Shown here: one piece after another, positions 6,172-11,558 of the stretch
Numbering within the stretch: the first letter of the stretch is position 1
Layout of the letters: every line of letters begins with the position of its first letter
Assembly: GCA_020024175.1 (NCBI GenBank)
Contig: JAHHUB010000035.1
Span: 1-12,066 of the forward strand
Length of the DNA: 12,066 nucleotides
From: Oscillospiraceae bacterium
GTDB lineage: Bacteria; Bacillota; Clostridia; Oscillospirales; Ruminococcaceae
Reading direction: 5' to 3'
Program-made: the position numbers and the translations under genes
Notes under the pieces: model-generated
Told to the model about the DNA's origin: nothing
Database searches by the model: none
What the model saw: only the letters and a program-made list of their open reading frames with translations

Positions 6172-7404
6172 ATGGGTATTAATGTAAAAAGCGAAATCGG
6201 GACACTTAAAAAAGTAATGCTTCATCGCCCCGGCAAAGAATTGGAACATTTAGTCCCAGATACATTGGAAAGACTTTTGTTTGATGATATTCCATATCTT
6301 TACGGAGCACAGTCAGAACATGATGAATTTGCAGGTGTTTTGAGAGAAAACGGAGTAGATGTGGTTTATCTTGAAGACTTGACAGCTGAAGCTATTAAAA
6401 CCAGTGCTGAACTGAGAGAAAATTTCATCAATGATGTAATTAATGCCAGTGGAGATGTGGCATCTTGCTATAGTAAGGAACTATTTGAATATTTGGATTC
6501 CATAAAAGATGAAAAAGAATTGGTACTTACCACTATGGCAGGGGTTGACTTTAAGGAAATGGGAATTAAAGACAGAAATCCTCTCACAAGTCTTCTCTCG
6601 AAAGATGAAAGATTTGTAATGGAGCCTATTCCTAACCTTTATTTTACAAGAGACCCTTTTGCTTGTATAGGAAATGGTGTAAGCCTTAACAAAATGTACT
6701 CCGTAACAAGAAACAGAGAAACAATCTACGGTAAATATGCCCTTACATATAACCCGGATTACAAAGGTCAGGTGCCATTTTATTACACACCTGATGAAGT
6801 GTTTAATATTGAAGGGGGAGATATTCTCAACCTTAATGCTCATGTGTTGGCTGTAGGTATTTCTCAGCGTACAAAACCGGAGGCTATTGAAAAATTGGCA
6901 CAAAATATTTTTAGCGACCCATCTGCTGAAATAGATACAATTTTGGCTGTAGATATTCCTCCTATCAGAGCATTTATGCACCTTGATACTGTATTCACAC
7001 AGGTTGACTATGATAAATTTACGGTTCATCCCGGAATAATGAGAACACTTCGTGTGTTTGAACTTAAAAAAGGTGATAAACCGGGTGATATTAAGGTTAA
7101 AGAATATAATGATATTCCTTTTGATCAAATCCTTGCCAAATACTTGGGCGTTGAAAAAGTAACTCTTATTCGTTGTGGTGGTGATGACCCAATAGCAGCT
7201 GAAAGAGAACAATGGAATGATGGTTCCAATACACTTTGTATTGCTCCCGGTACAGTTGTGGTTTATGATAGAAACTATGTAACAAATCAGCATCTTATCG
7301 ACAACGGAATTAAGATTCTTAAAATCCACAGTGGTGAACTTTCAAGAGGACGCGGTGGTCCACGCTGTATGAGTATGCCTCTTTACAGAGAAAACCTCAA
7401 GTAA
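6172..7404 (+). CDS. arcA: arginine deiminase
   Basis: A 410-residue cytosolic enzyme that hydrolyses arginine to citrulline and ammonia, the first step of the ADI pathway. It has the guanidino-group-modifying (amidinotransferase) fold with the full catalytic set: FTRDPF (158-163, Asp161), EGGD (214-217, Glu214), HLDTVFT (270-276, His270 and Asp272) and RGRGGPRCMSMP with nucleophile Cys399. NDGSNTL (349-355) is also typical. I prefer the ATG at 6172, giving MGINVKSEIG. The AAGGAG at 6158-6163 lies eight bases before it, but only two bases before the alternative ATG at 6166. This ribosome binding site overlaps the TAA of the preceding gene (6157-6159), which points to translational coupling. 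As the last cistron of the operon, it is unusual: arcA usually comes first. It ends at the palindromic terminator at 7409-7446. Confidence 0.96.
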   Translation: MGINVKSEIGTLKKVMLHRPGKELEHLVPDTLERLLFDDIPYLYGAQSEHDEFAGVLRENGVDVVYLEDLTAEAIKTSAELRENFINDVINASGDVASCYSKELFEYLDSIKDEKELVLTTMAGVDFKEMGIKDRNPLTSLLSKDERFVMEPIPNLYFTRDPFACIGNGVSLNKMYSVTRNRETIYGKYALTYNPDYKGQVPFYYTPDEVFNIEGGDILNLNAHVLAVGISQRTKPEAIEKLAQNIFSDPSAEIDTILAVDIPPIRAFMHLDTVFTQVDYDKFTVHPGIMRTLRVFELKKGDKPGDIKVKEYNDIPFDQILAKYLGVEKVTLIRCGGDDPIAAEREQWNDGSNTLCIAPGTVVVYDRNYVTNQHLIDNGIKILKIHSGELSRGRGGPRCMSMPLYRENLK

Positions 7405-7408
7405 CATA

Positions 7409-7446
7409 AAAAAATACCTGACAGTTTAAACTGTCAGGTATTTTTT
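7409..7446. terminator. bidirectional terminator, 38-base perfect palindrome
   Basis: The sequence is a perfect inverted repeat centred between 7427 and 7428. Its core is TACCTGACAGTTT followed directly by AAACTGTCAGGTA, flanked by six A on the left and six T on the right. Each strand therefore carries a strong GC-containing stem followed by a U run. It begins five bases after the arcA stop and serves both arcA and the convergent RpiR-type gene. Confidence 0.92.
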
Positions 7447-7505
7447 ATGTTATATTTTATACTTTTGAACATCTATTTAATTGACATAACAGAGTGGTTA
7501 ATACA

Positions 7506-8405
7506 TCATTTAAGTTTGATAGAGCTGTAATCTGTGGAATTGTCAGCTCCTACTTTTTTGCGGCTTTCTTCAAGAAGAACTTTAGCTTTTTCCACACGCT
7601 GGCGGTGTCCCAAAAATTCATTGGAACACTCAATGGCAATGGCTAAAAGAAGAAATTCCACCATAGAAATTGCAGAAGTCAGTGAATTATAAAATACACT
7701 GCTTTCTGAATTGCAGGTAAGTGTAGCCAAAGAAACACGAGCAACAGCAGAGTTTATACTGTCAGTAAGACATACAATTCTTCCGCCGATACTGCTGAGA
7801 TAATCTGCAAATGTTATAATATTCTTTGAATATCTAGGGAAAGTGATAATAAAGAAAAGTTCATCGGAAGTTAAATTTGCAGTGGCACTGATGATATTTC
7901 CTGTAGATGCAGCATCAATTAGGCTGGATGAAAAACCAACCTGTTGCAGACGGTAATTTAAAAACTTAGCTACAATATCAGTTCCGCCATGAGAAATAAT
8001 ATAAATATGTTTTGAAATTTTAATTTGATTAATAACCTGTTCCACAGCGTTGTAATCTAGGTAACGATATGTCTTATCCAAAGCATTTTTTTCACGGTTT
8101 ATAATTTCTTCATAAGGCTTGTCTTCATCGCTTAATTTGCTTAAAGATGAAGCAATTTTATCATTGGGAGACATTCTCATTTTTATGTTATTTTGAAGCT
8201 GCTTTTTAAAGTCCATATAACCGTTAAAACCTAATTTTGAGCAAAAACAAAGTACAGTAACCTCAGTGGTTTTTGCAGCAGCAGCAACTTCTTTTAAAGG
8301 CATAAAGCAAGCAGTGTCGCTGTTATTTAAAAAATAATCAGCGATTTGTTTTTGAGTTCGGCTTAATGTAACATATTTTTCTTGTATTATATCTAAAACG
8401 TCCAT
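7506..8405 (-). CDS. RpiR/MurR-family transcriptional regulator with SIS domain
   Basis: A 299-residue DNA-binding regulator. Residues 1-75 form the RpiR-type helix-turn-helix domain (LSRTQKQIADYFLNN, then LKEVAAAAKTTEVTVLCFCS and KLGFNGYMDFKKQL). Residues about 120-260 form a SIS sugar-phosphate-binding fold (IYIISHGGTDIVAKFLNYRL, then FFIITFPRYSKNI). The usual first SIS serine position reads SHGGT. SIS regulators commonly respond to phosphosugars, but the ligand here is unknown. The ATG at 8403-8405 is preceded by AGGAG on the minus strand (cctcc-like cactcct at 8411-8417). The gene has its own promoter and a palindrome downstream of it. It converges on the arginine operon and is monocistronic. 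Control of the neighbouring arginine operon is possible but unsupported, as the palindrome is not repeated at the arcB promoter. Confidence 0.9.
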   Translation of the reverse strand: MDVLDIIQEKYVTLSRTQKQIADYFLNNSDTACFMPLKEVAAAAKTTEVTVLCFCSKLGFNGYMDFKKQLQNNIKMRMSPNDKIASSLSKLSDEDKPYEEIINREKNALDKTYRYLDYNAVEQVINQIKISKHIYIISHGGTDIVAKFLNYRLQQVGFSSSLIDAASTGNIISATANLTSDELFFIITFPRYSKNIITFADYLSSIGGRIVCLTDSINSAVARVSLATLTCNSESSVFYNSLTSAISMVEFLLLAIAIECSNEFLGHRQRVEKAKVLLEESRKKVGADNSTDYSSIKLK

Positions 8406-8425
8406 AAAATCACTCCTATTCTTAC

Positions 8426-8439
8426 GGATACTTGTATCC
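8426..8439. promoter_or_regulatory. palindrome in the rpiR leader, candidate autoregulatory operator
   Basis: GGATACTTGTATCC is a 14-base inverted repeat (six-base arms around TT). It lies about 13-26 bases downstream of the predicted start of the RpiR-family transcript and about 20 bases before the start codon. That is a typical place for a repressor operator. As RNA it would be only a tight six-pair stem, so a DNA site seems more likely. Confidence 0.45.
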
Positions 8440-8458
8440 CACTATATTTATTTTAAAT

Positions 8459-8487
8459 ATTATAGCATAAACACTTAAAAAAAACAA
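8459..8487 (-). promoter_or_regulatory. sigma-A-type promoter of the RpiR-family gene
   Basis: On the minus strand TTGTTT (8482-8487) and a perfect TATAAT (8459-8464) are separated by 17 bases, and TGC precedes the -10, giving an extended -10 (TGCTATAAT). The predicted transcript starts near 8452 and has a leader of about 47 bases. Confidence 0.7.
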
Positions 8488-8533
8488 CTTTTTTATAGTA
8501 AAATAAATAAAAATTAAAGTATTTAAAAACAAA

Positions 8534-8557
8534 GGGGACTATATTGAAATAGTCCCC
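8534..8557 (-). terminator. rho-independent terminator of the spore protein gene
   Basis: GGGGACTAT (8534-8542) pairs with ATAGTCCCC (8549-8557) around a six-base loop. On the minus strand the stem is followed by TTTGTTTTT, so it terminates the spore protein transcript, 22 bases after its stop codon. The plus strand lacks a good T run. Confidence 0.85.
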
Positions 8558-8578
8558 TAAATAAAGCTTTAATTTATA

Positions 8579-8767
8579 TTACTTCATTGAATTTTCGTAG
8601 GATTCAATCATTTTCTTAACCATTTGACCACCAATACTTCCGGCTTGACGAGATGTGAGGTCACCATTGTAACCTTCCTTGAGGTTAACACCTACTTCAT
8701 TGGCACATTCCATCTTAAACTTACTCATAGAATCCTTAGCTTCAGGAATAACAGGTTTTTTAGACAT
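8579..8767 (-). CDS. alpha/beta-type small acid-soluble spore protein (SASP)
   Basis: A 62-residue protein of the alpha/beta SASP family. These proteins saturate spore DNA, protect it from UV and heat, and are degraded during germination. The family signature is clear: a protease-cleavage-like segment KFKMECANEVGVNL (16-29), in which E20 corresponds to the usual cut-site glutamate, then GDLTSRQAGSIGGQMVKKMI (35-54). The length is typical. A cysteine at 21, where most homologues have Ile or Leu, is a small oddity. The start ATG at 8765-8767 has AAGGAG upstream on the minus strand (plus strand ctcctt at 8777-8782). The gene is monocistronic and ends at the hairpin at 8534-8557. Expression in the forespore under sigma G is expected from the family. 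It shows that the organism descends from, or is, a spore former. Confidence 0.95.
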   Translation of the reverse strand: MSKKPVIPEAKDSMSKFKMECANEVGVNLKEGYNGDLTSRQAGSIGGQMVKKMIESYENSMK

Positions 8768-9104
8768 AATATAAACTCTCCTTAAAATTTAAATTTATTT
8801 TGTGTTTGCAATAGTATTGTACGCAGTAAATTTTAAAATATAATATAAAAAAATTGGTAATTTTAAAATTGGACAATAAATTTATATCAAATAAAATTTT
8901 ATAATGCTGTAAATAACTGTGCCATATCTCTGTTTTACTTAGAATGGGGAAAAATAATTATAAATACTAAAAATACAGGTGTTTAAATTTATAATATTAC
9001 AAAAGCTTATGTAATGCAAATATATCAAATTATACGGGTTTTAGTAAAAACTGCCTTCATTTTTAATTTTATAAATATATGTAATATTGAAAGGAGAATA
9101 AAAA
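8768..9104. other. divergent intergenic region between SASP and methyltransferase
   Basis: This 337-base gap is extremely A/T-rich. It contains the SASP leader and possible -10 (8812-8818) on the minus side. On the plus side are several weak hexamers, for example TATAAT-like sequences near 8990 and 8900, none with a convincing -35. The AAGGAG at 9091-9096 belongs to the methyltransferase gene. I see no open frame with a ribosome binding site, no tRNA and no conserved riboswitch-like structure. Confidence 0.7.
8812..8818 (-). promoter_or_regulatory. possible sigma-G -10 element for the SASP gene
   Basis: On the minus strand the sequence AATACTA lies 45 bases upstream of the SASP start, one mismatch from the CATACTA-type -10 of forespore promoters. 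The -35 region is only A/T-rich and does not match well, so this is a weak suggestion based mainly on the gene's expected regulation. Confidence 0.3.
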
Positions 9105-9911
9105 ATGTCTGATTTAAATACTGTGGAGGATACACTGTTTGTACCTATGCTAGGCAGAATTTATACAAGTGAAAATTTTCCGCAAATTCTATGTGATAAA
9201 AAAGCATTGGAGTTGAAAGAAAAGTTACCTAAAAATATAAAAGGACAGAACACTCAAACCCAATATACATTGATGGCTGGTGCTGTGCGTTCAACTAATA
9301 TGGATAGATATATCCAAGATTTTATAAAAAGAAATCCATCGGGTATTATTGTAGAATTGGGATGTGGTCTTGAAACTGCTTTTTACAGAAATGATAATGG
9401 AAAAACTTTGTGGTATGAGGTAGATTTACCAAATGTAATAAAATATCGAAACGAGATTATCGGAACACATAATCGTGATATATCTATAACAGCAGATGAC
9501 TTTGGAAATGAATGGATAGAAAAAATACGCAAAGATTATCCAAATACACCTATACTTGTTACTGCAAGCGGATTATTTTATTACTTTAAAGAAGATAAAG
9601 TATTAAACCTTTTTCAAATATTAAAAAATTACGGAAATGTGGAAATAATCTTTGATACAGTAAATTCAAAGGGTATGAAAAGAATGAGCAAATATATGAA
9701 ACAGGTGGGTCACTCAGATGCAACCATGTATTTTTATGTAGACAGTGGTAAAGATATGGCTGATAAAATAGGGGGAAAACTCCTCAAAGAAGAGCCATAT
9801 TATGCACATACACAAAAACAAGGTTTGAAATTTATAACATCGACTACTATGAAATTATCCGACTATTTCAATATGGTTAAAATGATACATATCAGTTTAA
9901 ATGGGTTATAA
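9105..9911 (+). CDS. SAM-dependent methyltransferase, LCMT/TcmP-like
   Basis: A 268-residue class I methyltransferase that I place in the leucine carboxyl methyltransferase-like family, which includes polyketide O-methyltransferase TcmP. The SAM-binding motif is VELGCGLET (83-91), followed by the acidic post-I motif EVDLPNV (105-111) and ASGLFYYF (154-161). The N-terminal QYTLMAGAVRSTNMDRYIQDF segment is also typical of these proteins. The substrate is unknown; bacterial members methylate carboxylates or hydroxyls of small molecules. The start ATG at 9105 has AAGGAG at 9091-9096. The gene stands alone between two unrelated spore-related loci, and no biosynthetic partner is visible. Acquired or orphan status is possible but not shown. 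The C terminus is complete, ending at TAA 9909-9911. Confidence 0.82.
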   Translation: MSDLNTVEDTLFVPMLGRIYTSENFPQILCDKKALELKEKLPKNIKGQNTQTQYTLMAGAVRSTNMDRYIQDFIKRNPSGIIVELGCGLETAFYRNDNGKTLWYEVDLPNVIKYRNEIIGTHNRDISITADDFGNEWIEKIRKDYPNTPILVTASGLFYYFKEDKVLNLFQILKNYGNVEIIFDTVNSKGMKRMSKYMKQVGHSDATMYFYVDSGKDMADKIGGKLLKEEPYYAHTQKQGLKFITSTTMKLSDYFNMVKMIHISLNGL

Positions 9912-10042
9912 TAATGAAGTAATTTTATAATTGAACTTACAGGAAAACAGTTTACTGATTTTGACAAAGTAAATTGCTTTTAAACCACTTGGAAAATCAC
10001 TCAACTTATGTATTAGGTCTATTATTTTAATATTATTGTATC

Positions 10043-10089
10043 ACTGCAAATTTATATTTAATAAAAATAAATTTGCAGTATTCTTTTTA
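10043..10089 (+). terminator. rho-independent terminator after the methyltransferase gene
   Basis: ACTGCAAATTTAT (10043-10055) pairs with ATAAATTTGCAGT (10067-10079), a 13-bp stem with an 11-base loop, followed by ATTCTTTTTAT. It lies 131 bases after the methyltransferase stop, and I see no gene in between. It separates that gene from the ymdB-like gene. Confidence 0.8.
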
Positions 10090-10098
10090 TAAATAAAG

Positions 10099-10127
10099 TG
10101 GACTTAAAAAGAATATTATGATAAAAT
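10099..10127 (+). promoter_or_regulatory. candidate promoter of the ymdB-like gene
   Basis: TGGACT (10099-10104) and TAAAAT (10122-10127) are separated by exactly 17 bases (4/6 and 5/6 matches to consensus). They lie just after the preceding terminator and 35 bases before the start codon. Position and spacing make it a reasonable housekeeping promoter. Confidence 0.5.
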
Positions 10128-10162
10128 AATAAAAGCAACTTGTATAAAAGGGGACATAAAAT

Positions 10163-10933
10163 ATGAAACTGCTTTTTTTAGGGGATATTGTAGGCAAAGG
10201 TGGCTGTGAAGCTGTCAAAAGACTTATTCCGGATTTTAAATTTAAAAATAAAATAGATGTAGTTATAGCCAATGGTGAAAACTCCGCAGAGGGCAACGGT
10301 ATTTTGCCTTCCAGTGCTGATGAGATATTAAGTTCCTCTGTAGATTTGATTACAACAGGAAATCATGTTCTTCGCCGCAGAGAAATTTATGATATGTTGG
10401 ATGATGAGAATTCCCTTATCCTAAGACCGGATAATTATCATGAAGATGCTCCCGGCAGGGGAGTAATTACTTTGGATTTTCTGAAATATAAACTTTGTGT
10501 AATTAATTTACTGGGAAATGTATATATGGATTATGTAAAAAATCCTTTTGAACATATTGATAAAATTTTGGAAAATGTAGATACCAAAAATATTATATTG
10601 GATTTTCACTGTGAAGCTACCTCGGAAAAACTTGCTATGGGACATTATTTACGAGGCAGAGTCAGTGCTGTATTTGGAACTCATACCCATGTTCCCACAG
10701 CGGATGAACGTATTTTCCCGGAGGGAACCGCTTATATAACTGATGTAGGAATGTGCGGAGGAGAAAATTCCATTTTAGGAGTTAAAGCGGAAAATGTGTT
10801 GAGAAGATTTAGAACCAATCTCCCCACAAGATTTGAAAGTGATAAGGAAAACTGTACAATAAACGGTGTTTTGGTAGAAATAAATACAGATACAGGTAAA
10901 GCTGTAAGCATAGAAAGAGTTTTACTAAAATAG
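10163..10933 (+). CDS. ymdB: YmdB-type metallophosphoesterase (2',3'-cyclic nucleotide phosphodiesterase family)
   Basis: A 256-residue cytosolic metallophosphoesterase of the TIGR00282/YmdB family. In Bacillus, YmdB hydrolyses 2',3'-cyclic nucleotides and affects biofilm and motility decisions. The metal ligands are all present: Asp8 in FLGDIVGK, Glu39 and Asn40 in NGENSAEG, Asn67 and His68 in TTGNHV, His149 in DFHCEAT, and His174 and His176 in GTHTHVPT. The C-terminal DVGMCGGENSILG is also characteristic. The length is near the family norm (about 260). The ATG at 10163 follows AAGGGGA at 10148-10154. The gene precedes spoVS, the same order as in Bacillus, where ribonuclease Y lies upstream; here no rny gene is seen upstream. 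Residues just after GNH (VLRRREIYD) differ from the usual GNHTWD-type sequence but are not metal ligands. The in vivo substrate is inferred. Confidence 0.9.
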   Translation: MKLLFLGDIVGKGGCEAVKRLIPDFKFKNKIDVVIANGENSAEGNGILPSSADEILSSSVDLITTGNHVLRRREIYDMLDDENSLILRPDNYHEDAPGRGVITLDFLKYKLCVINLLGNVYMDYVKNPFEHIDKILENVDTKNIILDFHCEATSEKLAMGHYLRGRVSAVFGTHTHVPTADERIFPEGTAYITDVGMCGGENSILGVKAENVLRRFRTNLPTRFESDKENCTINGVLVEINTDTGKAVSIERVLLK

Positions 10934-10969
10934 CCACTAAATAAATTTCCATAAATTTGAAAATAACTC

Positions 10970-10998
10970 TTGACTTTTACCAAAAAATGTAATAGAAT
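10970..10998 (+). promoter_or_regulatory. promoter of spoVS
   Basis: TTGACT (10970-10975) and TAGAAT (10993-10998) lie exactly 17 bases apart in the ymdB-spoVS gap. This is a good housekeeping-type promoter. The GAAT in the -10 also matches the sigma-H -10 core known for Bacillus spoVS, but I do not see the matching AGGA-type -35. spoVS could thus be expressed separately from ymdB, since no terminator separates them. Confidence 0.65.
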
Positions 10999-11062
10999 AA
11001 TGTTAGTGGAAAAATATGTAATTAATTTCACGAATAATGACTACATTAAGGAGAGTAAAATC

Positions 11063-11323
11063 ATGGAAATCTTGAAAGTATCATCAAAATCAATGCCAAA
11101 CTCAGTTGCAGGTGCAATTTCAGGCGTAATCAGAGAAAAAGGCGCAGTTGAAATTCAGTCAATAGGCGCAGGAGCATCTAATCAAGCAATTAAGGCAGTA
11201 GCTATAGCCAGAGGTTATCTTGCCCCATCGGGAATAGATTTAGTATGTATACCGGCTTTTTCCAACATAACCATTGACAGCGAAGAACGCACAGCATTAA
11301 AGCTTATTGTATCTCCTCGCTAA
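11063..11323 (+). CDS. spoVS: stage V sporulation protein S
   Basis: An 86-residue Alba-like protein, exactly the usual length, and almost collinear with Bacillus SpoVS: MEILKVSSKSMPNSVAGAIS, then GAVEIQSIGAGASNQAIKAV, APSGIDLVCIPAF and ERTALKLIVSPR. In Bacillus it acts in sporulation (coat assembly and asymmetric division timing), and it is also widespread in non-sporulating relatives. The frame is open for 31 codons upstream, but the ATG at 11063 is the start: AAGGAG lies at 11048-11053 and the protein then begins exactly like its homologues. It follows the ymdB-like gene, with its own promoter 65 bases before the start codon, and ends at the hairpin at 11339-11387. Confidence 0.96.
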   Translation: MEILKVSSKSMPNSVAGAISGVIREKGAVEIQSIGAGASNQAIKAVAIARGYLAPSGIDLVCIPAFSNITIDSEERTALKLIVSPR

Positions 11324-11338
11324 AAAAATTAAAATAAG

Positions 11339-11398
11339 ATCCCCTGTATATGCTCTTATATTAATTTAAAGGCAATATACAGGGGATTTTTGTTTTTT
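11339..11398 (+). terminator. rho-independent terminator of spoVS
   Basis: ATCCCCTGTATAT (11339-11351) pairs with ATATACAGGGGAT (11375-11387), a 13-bp stem with a 23-base loop, followed by TTTTTGTTTTTT. It begins 16 bases after the spoVS stop. Confidence 0.92.
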
Positions 11399-11437
11399 AT
11401 AATTAATCACATTAAATTAATAAAATTCAAAAAAACA

Positions 11438-11466
11438 TTGCAATAACAGGTAGAAATGTGTATAAT
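11438..11466 (+). promoter_or_regulatory. promoter of serS
   Basis: TTGCAA (11438-11443), a 17-base spacer and a perfect TATAAT (11461-11466) with TGTG just before it form a strong extended -10 promoter. The transcript would start near 11473 and have a leader of about 86 bases. That leader holds no T-box sequence (no AGGGTGG-type core) and no terminator. Confidence 0.75.
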
Positions 11467-11558
11467 AATATAATATGGTAAATATATTATCAGAAAATAT
11501 AAAAAATTATTTTGCAATGAATACAATAATGAAAAGCAAAATGACGGAGGTATATATT

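Noticed and set aside
4993..6249. Long open frame of 418 codons on the minus strand opposite the cyclodeaminase-like gene
   Set aside because: It lies antisense to a well-supported gene with a clear ribosome binding site and family motifs. Its predicted protein is rich in Cys, His, Phe and Asn, as expected for reverse-frame translation, and matches nothing I recognise.
9912..10042. Possible gene remnant between the methyltransferase and its terminator
   Set aside because: One frame gives IELTGKQFTDFDKVNCF before a stop, and others give short peptides, but nothing is long enough or recognisable enough to call a pseudogene.
11480..11510. A/T-only inverted repeat in the serS leader
   Set aside because: The arms contain almost no G or C and such repeats are common by chance in this composition.
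11400..11558. T-box riboswitch expected upstream of serS
   Set aside because: The conserved T-box core, antiterminator and terminator are absent.
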